NCBI RefSeq assembly: GCF_963082655.1
Contig: NC_081552.1
Coordinates: 57,888,561 to 57,952,560 of the forward strand
Length of the DNA: 64,000 bases
Reading direction: 5' to 3'
DNA from: Stomoxys calcitrans
Taxonomy: Eukaryota > Arthropoda > Insecta > Diptera > Muscidae
The notes beneath the pieces are model-generated. The model did not search any database, was not told the origin of the DNA, and worked only from the letters and a program-made list of their open reading frames with translations. The position numbers were made by a program, and so were the translations under genes. Positions 45,112-55,925 of this stretch are shown piece after piece (positions within the stretch are counted from its first letter, which is position 1; each line of letters starts with the position of its first letter).

Positions 45112-45884
45112 TTAGTGACCAGCCTTTATTACTTTTGTAATCGATAAAAAAATAGAGTGTAATTGGGCTATGTAACATACGTTTTGTAGAGTGAGAGTGG
45201 CTGTTTTATGAGTTCTAAGTTTAATTATTCCAATACCTTGAGCATCAATTGTCTCTCCAGAAGCCAAGACAATTTTTTGTTTTTGTTCTTTTAACGACTC
45301 AAAACACTCTTTACGCCTACACATGTGTGACGTCGCACCGCTGTCCAGAACCCATGACTCTGATACTTCATTATCACCTTCTAACAAAGAAGAAACAAAG
45401 TCCTCCCGTTTATCATTGAATTTGCATTGACTACGTATGTGGCCCCTTCTCCCACAGCGAAAACATTTTATGTTGTTATCGTTGTATACTTTACCATCTC
45501 CCCCGCGTGTGTCATTGCTTGGATACCTGTGTTGCTTACTTCGATCATAGTTGTTGTTGGGCCTTTTGTTGGTCTTATGATCATTTCTTGAATTCGCCGC
45601 AAAAACAGTATCAACTCCACGTGTGTTGTTTTTGTCCCCTTGGCGCATTTCTTCTTCAAGAATTTCGGACACTAAATTCTCATATGGAGCCAAAGTATCA
45701 CGACACTCAATGGCAACCACAAAACATTCTAATTCGTCAGGCAAACAACACAAAAGTAGGATACTTAGCAGATCTTTATTTAGATTCACTCCAATCTCCT
45801 TAAGCTCATCCACGGTTGAAGAAAAATCATTTAAATGTGGGCCTAATTTTTCGTTGCTGTTTATTTTAAAACGAACTACCTTTT
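45112..45884 (-). pseudogene. Copia-like gag C-terminal half and protease
   Basis: The minus frame contains NEKLGPHLNDFSSTVDELKE and LCCLPDELECFVVAIE (copia gag), then a zinc knuckle CFRCGRRGHIRSQC (C-x2-C-x4-H-x4-C) for RNA binding, then WVLDSGATSHMC, the aspartic protease active site. The first 15 or so codons of the longest frame (MTKLVYPPSYGGGYK) come from the HINE-A 3' end, not gag. The true gag continues on the other side of that element at 47935-48019. Downstream the frame is lost before integrase. Confidence 0.87.
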
Positions 45885-47545
45885 TATACCCTCCACCATA
45901 AGATGGGGGGTATACTAATTTCGTCATTCTGTTTGTAACTACTCGAAATATTCGTCTGAGACCCCATAAAGTATATATATTCTTGATCGTCGCGACATTT
46001 TATGTCGATCTAGCCATGTCCGTCCGTCTGTCCGTCCGTCCGTCCGCCCGTCCGTCCGTCCGTCCGTCTGTCTGTCGAAAGCACGCTAACTTCCGAAGGA
46101 GTAAAGCTAGCCGCTTGAAATTTTGCACAAATACTTCTTATTAGTGTAGGTCGGTTGGTATTGTAAATGGGCCATATCGGTCCATGTTTTGATATAGCTG
46201 CCATATAAACCGATCTTGGGTCTTGACTTCTTGAGCCTCTAGAGTGCGCAATTCTTATCCGATTGGGATGAAATTTACCACGACGTGTTTTTTTATGATA
46301 TCCAACAAGTGTGCCAAGTATGGTTCAAATCGGTCCATAACCTGATATAGCTGCCATATAAACCGATCTTGGGTCTTGACTTCTTGAGCCTCTAGAGTGC
46401 GCAATTCTTATCCGATTGGAATGAAATTTTGCACGACGTGTTTTGTTATGATATCCAACAACTGTGCCAAGTATGGTTCAAATCGGTCCATAACCTGATA
46501 TAGCTGCCATATAAACCGATCTTGGGTCTTGACTTCTTGAGCCTGTAGCGTGCGCAATTCTTATCCGATTGAAATGAAATTTTGCACGACATGTTTTGTT
46601 ATTATATCCAACAACTGTGACAAGTATGGTTCAAATCGGTTCATAACCTGATATAGCTGCCATATAAACCGATCTTGGGTCTTGACTTCTTGAGCCTCTA
46701 GAGGGCGCAATTCTTATCCGATTGAAATGGAATTTCGCACGACGTGTTTTGTTATGATACCCAACAACTGTGCCAAGTATGGTTTAAATCGGTCTATAAC
46801 CTGATATAGCTGCCATATAAACCGATCTTGGGTCTTGACTTCTTGAGCCTCTAGAGTGCGCAATTCTAATCCGATTGGAATCAATTTTTGGCACCAAGTA
46901 TTTCGTTATGATATCCAACAACTGTGCCAAGTATGGTTGAAATCGGTCCATAACCTGATATAGCTGTCATATAAACAGATCTGGGGATTTGACTTCTTGA
47001 GCTTCTAGAGGGCGCAATTCCTATCCGATTTGGCTGAAATTTTGCATGACGTATTTTATTTTTACTTTCAACAACTATGTCAAATAAGGTTCAAATCGGT
47101 TCATAACCTGATATAGCTGCCATATAAACCGATCTGGAATCTTGACTTCTTGACCCCTAGAAGTCGCAATTATTATCCGATATGCCTGAAATTTTGTACG
47201 ACGGATCCTCTCATGACCATCAACAAACGTGTTTATTATGGTCTGAATCGGTCTATAGCCCGATACAGATCCCATATAAATCGTTCTGTCTATTTTACTT
47301 CGTGAGCCGCAATGTGCGCAATTCTTATACGAATTGGCTGAAATTTTACACAGGTCTCTAACATATAATTTAATTGTGGTCCGAACCGGACCATATCTTG
47401 ATATCGTTTTAATAGCAGAGCAACTCTTTTCTTATATCCTTTTTTGCCTAAGAAGAGATGCCGGGAAAAGAACTCGACAAATGCGATCCATGGTGGAGGG
47501 TATATAAGATTCGGCCCGGCCGAACTTAGCACGCTTTTACTTGTT
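45885..47545 (-). mobile_element. HINE-A2 element inserted in copia gag
   Basis: Complete: 3' hairpin at 45885-45920, GTCC run with a GCCC variant (46018-46070), array, A2-type first unit and 5' end at 47545. On its right it is followed directly by the 5' part of a second HINE-A. On the left it joins copia gag at AAAAGGTAGTTCG (minus). Confidence 0.88.
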
Positions 47546-47934
47546 TCTTTTAACAACTGTGTCAAATAAGGTTTAAATCAGTTCATAACCTGATATAGCT
47601 GCCATATAAACAGATCTAGGATCTTGACTTCTTGAGCCTCTAAATGTCGCAATTATTATCCATAAAAATCGATCTCTCTATTTTACTTCTTGAGCCCCCA
47701 AAGGGCGCAATTCTTATTCGAATTGGCTGACATTTTACACTGGTCCCCAACATATAATTTAATTGTGGTCCAAACTGGACCCTATCTTGATATCGCTCTC
47801 ATAGCAGAGCAAATCTTTTGTTATATACTTTTTTGCCTAAGAAGAGATGCCGGGAAAAGAACTCGACAAATGCGATCCATGGTGGAGGGTATATAAGATT
47901 CGGCCCGGCCGAACTTAGCACGCTTTTACTTGTT
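47546..47934 (-). mobile_element. HINE-A1 5' portion, outer partner of the previous element
   Basis: 5' end at 47934 and about two shortened array units; one unit is joined oddly (AATTATTATC to CATAAAAATCG). Its 3' part is replaced by the complete HINE-A2, joined near the same array position as at 16649 and 39829. Confidence 0.8.
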
Positions 47935-48019
47935 AAATAATTGGACCTTTCTCGATGCTGTTACTGCGTTGTACACATTGCTTAGGGCACCCCAGGCTCC
48001 TCTTGCGGTAAGTGAATTT
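47935..48019 (-). pseudogene. Copia-like gag middle piece between two HINE insertions
   Basis: About 28 codons on the minus strand: NSLTARGAWGALSNVYNAV, then TASRKVQLF. The copia gag pattern here is SLTA-EAWD-L---Y---G-ARK--LFK. It joins the N-terminal piece (ending SELIYI) and the C-terminal piece (beginning KVVRFKI) in one frame. Confidence 0.85.
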
Positions 48020-49540
48020 TTATACCCACCACCGAAGGATGGGGGTATATTCATTTTGTCATTCCGTTTGCAACACATCGAAATATCCATTTCCGACCCT
48101 ATAAAGTATATATATTCTTGATCAGCGTAAAAATCTAAGACGATGTAGACATGTCCGTCCGTCTGTCCGTCTGTCTGTTGAAATCACGCTACAGTCTTTA
48201 AAAATTGAGATATTGAGCTGAAATTTTGCACAGATTCTTTCTTTGTCCATAAGCAGGTTAAGTTCGAAGATGGGCTATATCGGACTATATCTTCATATAG
48301 CCCCCATATAGACCGATCCGCCGATTTAGGGTCTTAGGCCCATAAAAGCCACATTTATTATCCGATTTTGCTGAAATTTGGAAAAGTGAGTTTTGTTAGG
48401 CCCTTCGACATCCTTCGTCAATTTGGCTCAGATCGGTCCAGATTTGGATATAGCTGCCATATAGACCGACCCTCCGATTTAGGGTCTAAGGGCCATAAAA
48501 GCCACATTTTTTAGCCGATTCCGCTGAAAATCGGGACAGTGAGTTGTGTTAGGCCCTTCGACATCCTTTGTCAATTTGGCTCAGATCGGTTCAGATTTGG
48601 ATATAGCTGCCATATAGACCGATCCTCGATTTATGGTGTTAGGCCCATAAAAGCCACATTTATTACCTGATTTTGCTGAAATTTGGGACAGTGAGTTGTG
48701 TTAGGCCCTTCGACATCCTTTGTCAATTTGGCTCAGATCGGTTCAGATTTGGATATAGCTGTCATATAGACCGATCTTCCACTCTATGGTGTTAGGCCCA
48801 TAAAAGCCACATTTATTACCCGATTTTGCTGAAATTTAGGAGTGAGTTGCGTTAGGCCCCTCGACTTCTTTCTTCAATTTGGCCCAGATCGGTTCAGATT
48901 TGGATATAGCTGCTATATAGACCGATTTCTTGATTTAAGGTTTTGGGCCCATAAAATGCTCATTTATTGTCCGATGTCGCCGAAATTTGGGACAGTGAGT
49001 TAAGTTAAGCCCCTTGACATACATCTGCAATATCGCACAGATCGGTCCAAATTTAGATATGGCTGCCATATAGACCGATATCTAGGTTTTAGGTTTTGGG
49101 GCCATAAAGACCCATTTATTGTCCGATATCGCTGAAATTTGAGACAGTGAGTTTAGTTAGGCTCTTCGACGTCCTTCTTCAATTTTGCCCAGATCGATCC
49201 AGATTTGATAATAGCTGCCATGTAGACCGATCTCTCGATTTAAAGTCTTTGCCCCATAAAAAGCGCATTTATAATCCGATTTCACTGAAATTTTACAAAA
49301 TAACTTATGTTAGGCTTTTCAACATCCGTGTCGTATATGGTTCAGATCGTTTAATTTTTAGATATAGCTACTGTACTTATTAGTATTTGGTTCAAATCGG
49401 AGCATGTTTTGATATAACTGATATGGGTCATAAGGTATGAAATTTTCACCGAATTTTGATGAAAGGTAGTTTACATATATACCCGAGGTGGTGGGTATCC
49501 AAAGTTCGGCCCGGCCGAACTTAACGCCTTTTTACTTGTT
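48020..49540 (-). mobile_element. HINE-B element inserted in copia gag
   Basis: 3' hairpin at 48020-48052, core and GTCC/GTCT run to 48180, eight or so array units (48441, 48594 and 48746 give 153- and 152-bp spacing), 5' palindrome and terminus at 49540. The gag codons on either side combine as Ile-Lys-Asn-Ser with no bases gained, so the element ends are defined to within one or two bases. Confidence 0.9.
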
Positions 49541-49759
49541 AATGTAGATCAGCTCACTCGGCCTTACACATAGGGTTATCGTAGCAAGTGCTTTCTTATC
49601 GTTGTGAATCCATGTTGCTCGTTCTGGATCTTTTTTAGGACATCTGTCTTCAATAGTGTTCCACAGATCCAATGTTACCATTAGGCTTTTAATCTGGACA
49701 CTCCATGTAGAGTAGTTATCACCGCTCAGCTTTTCAATGCTTGCAATTGAGCTAGCCAT
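49541..49759 (-). pseudogene. Copia-like gag N-terminus
   Basis: ATG at 49759. MASSIASIEKLSGDNYSTWS followed by VQIKSLMVTLDLW and KALATITLCVRPSELIYI matches the N-terminal copia gag domain. It is open until the HINE-B border at 49540. The leader (49760-49855) has no other gene. Confidence 0.88.
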
Positions 49760-49855
49760 TTTACTTGTTTTTTAACACCGGATAAAACAATACAAAACCG
49801 AAGTAATTCCAATTGAATTATTTTAAACTTAAAACCAGACTTGAGCTTTGGTTCT

Positions 49856-49869
49856 CTGGGCCCATAACC
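49856..49869 (-). other. Copia-type primer-binding site (tRNA-iMet anticodon region)
   Basis: Plus-strand CTGGGCCCATAACC equals the anticodon arm of initiator tRNA-Met, so the minus strand is complementary to it. Drosophila copia is known to use a half-molecule of this tRNA. The site lies two bases from the LTR. Confidence 0.8.
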
Positions 49870-49871
49870 TT

Positions 49872-50121
49872 TGTCGGGGGTTACGTTTTATTCCCTCGTG
49901 GAATTTGCGTGGACCAAAGACAAGTAAGAACACGTTGTTTAAAATCAAGAGTTTCTTACATAAGGTGTCTATAACTACTGCAATACAAAATGTAGTATAT
50001 GTAACAAGGAAGATTCAAAAAAGTGCATGACAACATATGTTCATAATGGAAGTTCGAAACATATGGATACTATTAACATTTTAGTACATTTGAGTTGTAG
50101 TGTTGTATTTTATTGGCGACA
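49872..50121 (-). mobile_element. Copia-like LTR, 250 bp
   Basis: On the minus strand it starts TGTCGCCAATAAAATAC and ends ACCCCCGACA, giving TGTCG...CGACA inverted ends. An AATAAA lies near the downstream end. The right flank goes straight into a HINE-A array (GGTTTATATGACAGC). Confidence 0.75.
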
Positions 50122-50863
50122 GGTTTATATGACAGCTATACAAGATTATGAACCGATTTGAACCATACTTGGCACATAACAAAATGCGTCGTGCAAAATT
50201 TCATTCCAATCGGATAAGATTTGCGCCTTCTAGAGGTTCAAGAAGTCAAGACCCAAGATCGGTTTATATGGCAGCTATATCAGGTTATGGACCGATTTGA
50301 ACCATACTTAGCACAATTGTTGGATATCATACCAAAACACGTCGTGCAAAATTTCATTCAAATCGGAAAAGAATTGCGCACTCTAGAGGCTCAAGAAGTC
50401 AAGACCCAAGATCGGTTTATATGGCAGCTATATCAGGTTATGAACCGATTTGAACCATACTTGGCATAATTGTTGGATATCATAACAAAATACGTCGTGC
50501 AAAATTCCATTACAATCGGATAAGAATTGCGCACTCTAGAGGCTCAAGAAGTCAAGACCCAAGATCGGTTTATATGGTAGCTATATCAAAACATGGACCG
50601 ATATGGCCCATTTACAATACCAACCGACCTACACTAACAGGAAATATTTGTGCAAAATTTCAAGCTGCTAGCTCTATTCCTTCGGAAGTTAGCGTGCTTT
50701 CGACAGACAGACGGACGGACGGACGGACATGGCTAGATCGACATAAAATTTCGCGACGATCAAGAATATATATACTTTATGGGGTCTCAGACGAATATTT
50801 GGAGTAGTTACAAACAGAATGACGAAATTAGTATACCCCCCATCCTATGGTGGAGGGTATAAA
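50122..50863 (+). mobile_element. HINE-A element, 5' truncated
   Basis: It begins inside an array unit at the copia LTR. Four units, a short GACGGACG run (50704-50728), core and 3' hairpin follow. The copia may have landed in this element; the other half is not visible on its far side. Confidence 0.82.
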
Positions 50864-51028
50864 AATTAAATGAAAGAAATTTGGGAGTGGAGCACAATTG
50901 GTGCGAAATATCTGAAAGGCCGTACCAACACCCCCAAACAGTACGTTTTCCCTGACCGTGCCAGTATAGGACTTCGATAAAATAAGAGAGTGAAAGTAGG
51001 CGCAGCGGAGCGGGCTCCGTCCAGCTAG
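50864..51028 (+). mobile_element. Possible Helitron 3' end
   Basis: A hairpin CGGAGC-GG-GCTCCG at 51006-51019 is followed after five bases by CTAG at 51025-51028 and then T. A GC-rich hairpin just upstream of CTRR and a T is the standard 3' end of canonical Helitrons. The upstream 140 bp has no coding sign. Confidence 0.45.
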
Positions 51029-51160
51029 TCTTATATATAAAACTCAATTTGTGTTTGTTTGTTTGTTCCATAAAGGCTCAAAAACGGCTGAACCGATTAC
51101 CTTGATATTTTCATAGATTGTGTAGGTTGGTCTGGAAGGAAACATAGGCCGTATAATTTT
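51029..51160 (+). repeat. Head of the 127-bp-repeat family
   Basis: TTTGTTTGTTTGTTCC and GGCTCAAAAACGGCTGAACC, then TCTGGAAGGAAACATAGGCC, parallel 55935-56045. There the same head leads into the 127-bp tandem array; here it is cut by a HINE-A 3' end. Confidence 0.6.
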
Positions 51161-51627
51161 TATACCCTCCACCATAAGATGGGGGGTATACTAATTTCGT
51201 CATTCTGTTTGTAACTACTCGAAATATTCGTCTGAGACCCCATAAAGTATATATATTCTTGATCGTCGCGACATTTTATGTCGATCTAGCCATGTCCGTC
51301 CGTCTGTCCGTCCGTCCGTCCGTCTGTCTGTCGAAAGCACGCTAACTTCCGAAGGAGTACAGCTAGATATTTTCATAGATTGTGTAGGTTGGTCTGGAAG
51401 GAAACATAGGCCGTATAATTTTTATACCCTCCACCATAAGATGGGGGGTATACTAATTTCGTCATTCTGTTTGTAACTACTCGAAATACTCGTCTGAGAC
51501 CCCATAAAGTATATATATTCTTGATCGTCGCGACATTTTATGTCGATCTAGCCATGTCCGTCCGTCTGTCCGTCCGTCCGTCCGTCTGTCTGTCGAAAGC
51601 ACGCTAACTTCCGAAGGAGTACAGCTA
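51104..51627. repeat. 262-bp tandem duplication across a HINE junction
   Basis: GATATTTTCATAGATTGTG begins at 51104 and again at 51366. Each unit holds the tail of the 127-bp-family head plus the HINE-A 3' hairpin, core and microsatellite up to GGAGTACAGCTA. The only differences noticed are single bases (such as GAAATATTCG against GAAATACTCG), so the event is recent. Confidence 0.88.
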
Positions 51628-53062
51628 GCCGCTTGAAATTTTGCACAAATACTTCTTATTAGTGTAGGTCGGTTGGTATTGTAAATGGGCCATATCGGTC
51701 CATGTTTTGATATAGCTGCCATATAAACCGATCTTGGGTCTTGACTTCTTGAGCCTCTAGACTGCGCAATTCTTATCCGATCGGACTGAAATTTTGCACG
51801 ACGTGTTTTGCTATGATATCCAACAACTGTGCAAAGTATAGTTTAAATCGGTCTATAACCTGATATAGCTGCCATATAAACCGATCTTGGGTTTTGACTT
51901 CTGGAGCCTCTAGAGTGCGCAATTCTTATCCGATCAGAATGAAATTTTGCACGACGTGTTTTGTTATGATATCCAACAACTGTGCTGAGTATGGTTCAAA
52001 TCGGTTCATAACCTGATATAGCTGCCATATAAACCGATCTTGGGTCTTGACTTCTTGAGCGTCTAGAGTGCGCAATTCTTATCCGATTGAAATGATATTT
52101 TGCACGACGTGTTTTGTTATTATATCCAACAATTGTGCCAAGAATGGTTCAAATCGGTCCATAACCTGATATAGCTGTCATATAAACCGATCATGGGTCT
52201 TGACTTCTTGAGCCTCTAGAGGGCGCAATTCTTATCCGAATGGAATGGAATTTCGCACGACGTGTTTTGTTATGATACCCAACAATTGTGCCAAGTATGG
52301 TTTAAATCGGTCCATAACCTGATATAGCTGCCATATAAACCGATCTTGGGTCTTGACTTCTTTAGCCTCTAGAGGGCACAATTCTTATCCGTTTTGAATG
52401 AATTTTTGCACGAAGTATTTCGTTATGATATCCAATAACTATGCCAATTATGGTTGAAATCGGTCCATAACCTGATATAGCTGTCATATAAACAGATCTG
52501 GGGATTTGACTTCTTGAGCTTCTAGATGGCGCAATTCCTATCCGATTTGGCTGAATTTTTGGATGACGTATTTTATTTTTACTTTCAACAACTGTGTCAA
52601 ATAAGGTTCAAATCGGTTCATAACCTAATATAGCTGCCATATAAACCGATCTGGGATCTTGACTTCTTAATCCCTAGAAGTCGCAATTATTATCCGATAT
52701 GCCTGAAATTTTGTACGATGGATCCTCTCATGACCATCAACAAACGTGTTTATTATGGTCTGAATCGGTCTATAGCCCGATACAGATCCCATATAAATCG
52801 TTCTCTCTATTTTACTTCGTGAGCCCCAATGGGCGCAATTCTTATACGAATTGGCTGAAATTTTACGCAGGTCTCCAACATATAATTTAATTGTGGTCCG
52901 AACCGGACCATATCTTGATATCGTTTTAATAGCAGAGCAACTCTTTTCTTATATCCTTTTTTGCCTAAGAAGAGATGCCGGGAAAAGAACTCGACAAATG
53001 CGATCCATGGTGGAGGGTATATAAGATTCGGCCCGGCCGAACTTAGCACGCTTTTACTTGTT
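51161..53062 (-). mobile_element. HINE-A2 element with duplicated 3' end
   Basis: 3' hairpins at 51161 and 51423 (the first from the 262-bp duplication), then array units, A2-type first unit and 5' end at 53062. The 5' end is followed by two further copies of the terminal 100 bp. Confidence 0.86.
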
Positions 53063-53265
53063 TTGCCTAAGAAGAGATGCCGGGAAAAGAACTCGACAAA
53101 TGCGATCCATGGTGGAGGATATATAAGAGGATAGATAAGATAACTTAGCACGCTTTTACTTGTTTTGCCTAAAAAAGATGCCGGGAAAAGAACTCGACAA
53201 ATGCGATCCATGGTGGAGGGTATATAAGATTCGGCCCGGCCGAACTTAGCACGCTTTTACTTGTT
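53063..53265 (-). repeat. Two extra tandem copies of the HINE-A 5' terminus
   Basis: The last 101 bp or so of the element (TTTTGCCTAAGAAGAGATGC to TTTTACTTGTT) occur at 52961-53062, 53063-53164 and 53165-53265. In the middle copy the palindrome is replaced by AGGATAGATAAGATAAC; the outer copies keep TTCGGCCCGGCCGAA. Confidence 0.88.
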
Positions 53266-53577
53266 TGATATTGATAGCCACCACCATACGATAGGGGGCA
53301 TATTCATTTAGTCATTCCGTCTGTAACACATCGAAGTATTCCTTTCCAAACCCTACAAACTACATACATTTCTGGTCGTTGTAAAATTCTAAGACAATTT
53401 AAGAATGGACGTGTGTCTGCCCATCCGTCCGTCTGTCTGTCTGTGTGTATGTCAGTTGTAATCACGCTACAATCTTTCAAAATTGAGATATTGAGTTGAA
53501 ATTCTGCACAGACTCGAATTTGTTCTATAAGCAGGCTAAGTTCTTGAATGGGGCAAATCGAACTATACTTGGATTAG
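53266..53577 (-). mobile_element. Old HINE-B 3' half
   Basis: A diverged 3' hairpin (CCACCACCATACGATAGGGGG), a core with GTCCGTCTGTCTGTCTGTGTG (53425-53450) and the start of the array, ending near 53577. Confidence 0.7.
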
Positions 53578-53962
53578 ATTTTTATTTTTTGACAATATTC
53601 TGGGCTGAGTTATTTTGCATAATTTAGGCATTGGACTCATATGCTTTTAATGACTCGTTTTTGTGCCAAACGAGTCGTTTTTCCTTATTAAACTTTAAAG
53701 GGAAAACGAGTCGTTTTTAGAGCATTATATAAGGAAACAGAGTCGTTTGCTTAAAACAGCTTTGGTCTGAACATAGCATAAGAATCTCCTTTTCAACCAA
53801 ATTGTTAAAAGAATGCCAAGCAATTCGCTTTTAAATGAATCACCCCTCTTGGCTTAAACTCTTTTTACAAACAGTTGCTACGAAAATGTGTGCGATGCAC
53901 GCCGAATACGATCACAGAATATAGGAGGTATGATTTTTCTTTCGCGGATGGAAACAAGAAGA
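53578..53962. other. Non-repeat segment with repeated AACGAGTCGTT palindromes
   Basis: About 385 bp without HINE or coding matches. The odd palindrome AAACGAGTCGTTT occurs at 53668-53680 and 53704-53716, with partial copies near 53651 and 53735. A TATATAAGG sequence lies at about 53726. No gene seen. Confidence 0.5.
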
Positions 53963-55257
53963 AAAAGTAAAAAGGCATTAAGTTCGGCAGGGCCTAACTT
54001 TGGATACCCACAACCTCGGGTACACATGTAAACCCCCTTTTGTCACAATCCGGTGAATATTGGATAACTTATGCACCCAAATTCGGCACCGGCATTGAGT
54101 GGTCTAATAAATATAAGTCACTGTTCAATTTAGTACAACAAAATATTGGTCTTTTTAGTAGCTATATCCAAATATAAACCGATCTTAACCATAAAGGACA
54201 CGGATGTCGAAAAGCCTAACATAAGTCACTGCGTCAAATTTCAACGAAATAAATGCGCTTTTTATAGGGCCAAGACTTTAAATAGAGAGTTCTGTCTATG
54301 TGGCACCAAATCTGGACCGATGGACCAAATTAAACAAGGATATAATAATTATAACTCCACCACTATATACGTAGTTATGACTTAATAGGGGCTGGTCTCG
54401 ATCATATTTAATTCAGGTCCCGAGAACTCATATGCAAGTAACATATTCGGACAATAAATCTGCTTTTTATGGGATTGAGACCCTAAATTGAAAGATCGGT
54501 CTAAATGACAGCTTTATCTATATTGTCTGATCTGCCCCATATTTGGGGCGGATGTGGGGAGGCTAAAAACAACTCACTATTCAAAATTTCAGCAAAATCG
54601 GATAAAAAATAAAGCATTAATGGGCTTCAGCCTTTATGGACAGATTGGTCTATATGACAGCTATATCTAAATATAGTACGATCTAAACCATATTTGGATC
54701 TGATGTTGGTTGGCCTAAAACTACTCATTGCTTAAAATTTCAGGGAAATCGGTTAAAAAAAAAGCTTTCATGGGCTTCAGGACCTCTATCGGGAGATCCG
54801 TCTATTTGGCAGCTATATCTATTTATAGTCCGATCTAAACCATATTCAGGTCAGATGTTGGGAGGCTTAAAATAGCACACTTTTTCAAATTTCAGCGAAA
54901 TCGGGTGATAAATATAGCTTTTATGGGCATTAGACACTTTATCTTCAGATCGACCTATATAGCAGCTATATCCAAATATGGTCCGATGTGGTCCGTTCAA
55001 GAACTTAACCAGCGTACATCAAAAAGACGTCACTGTGTCAAATTTCAGCTCAATATTTCAATTTTTGAAGGCTGTAGAGTAATTACAACAGACGGATGGA
55101 CAGACGGACAGACACATGGACATCGTTAAATCGTCTTAGAATTTTACGACGATCCGAAATATATATACTTTGTAGGGTCGGAAATTGATATTTCGATGTG
55201 TTGCAAACGGAATGACTAAGTGAATACACCCTCTATCCTACGGTGGTGGGTATAAAA
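53963..55257 (+). mobile_element. Old HINE-B element, near full length
   Basis: Diverged 5' end (GTAAAAAGGCATTAAGTTCG, CCCACAACCTCGGGT), seven or so eroded array units, a short GACGGACAGACGGACAG core (55088-55110) and 3' end CGGTGGTGGGTATAAA. Many differences from the other HINE-B copies. Confidence 0.78.
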
Positions 55258-55864
55258 ATACTGAATCTTTAGCTTACACCATTTTGTGGCCCTTAAGGTT
55301 TCTATAAAGAAGAAAAAAAATGTTCAACACGTTTTTTATTCCTTGAAAAATGGGTAGACAGTTTCCTTTAGTACGCACGCAGTTCTTTTCCGCAACCATT
55401 GTCTTGTATTTGAATCACCCATTTTGGTTGGAATTCGGATGTTTCTCTGTGGTGTTTCAAATGTTCTGCGTGCTCATCTACACATATAAAAACATACACA
55501 TATACACACTTAAATAACCTAATGGGACTTTGGTTACCATTTAAAAAGCTTAACGCTTCGTAGACGGCAATATTGTAATAACCTTTAAGGGATTACTGCT
55601 TATTCACTGAGTCGTCCCAAACATCAGTCCGTGTTGACCAGCCAGCAAATTCAGCAATCATTCAGTCAATATAGTCGTCCTTGCGGCAGAATTGAAGTTG
55701 TATTAGTTTCTTCGTTACCATTTGAAAAGGGGAAACCTCTCTAAGGGTTTGATACTTGATGGTTGTCAGCATTGCATAAAGAGAAAAGTTTTGGGTCAAA
55801 AAAACCTTTTTTTTGATCATTCATGGGAAAAACATAACGAATTTGAATGTAAGCAATTTTTGTT
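55258..55864. other. Unassigned noncoding stretch
   Basis: About 600 bp with no repeat family, coding frame or RNA structure that I can recognise. It contains an alternating TACACATAT stretch near 55490. Confidence 0.5.
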
Positions 55865-55925
55865 TTCATACCCTCCACCTTAGGATGGGGGTATCATTAT
55901 TTCGTCACATAGTTTGTAACACACA
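55865..55925 (-). mobile_element. HINE-A 3' end stub
   Basis: CATACCCTCCACCTTAGGAT hairpin and about 40 bp of the 3' region, cut at TGTAACACACATATATATG. Confidence 0.6.

Larger units (their letters stand above)
43827..50121 (-). mobile_element. Copia-like LTR retrotransposon, 3' truncated and interrupted by HINEs
   Basis: Read on the minus strand from 50121: 250-bp LTR, tRNA-iMet-type primer site, gag in three pieces, protease, integrase, and the integrase-RT linker. RT, RNase H and the second LTR are gone, replaced at 43826 by a HINE-A 5' end. Two insertions split gag: HINE-B (48020-49540) and a HINE-A block (45885-47934). Codons resume in frame on each side, so gag was open when they landed. 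Confidence 0.85.

Noticed and set aside
45884..45927. HINE-derived start codon fused to copia gag (MTKLVYPPSYGGGY)
   Set aside because: A chance in-frame fusion at the HINE-A border. The original gag start is at 49759.
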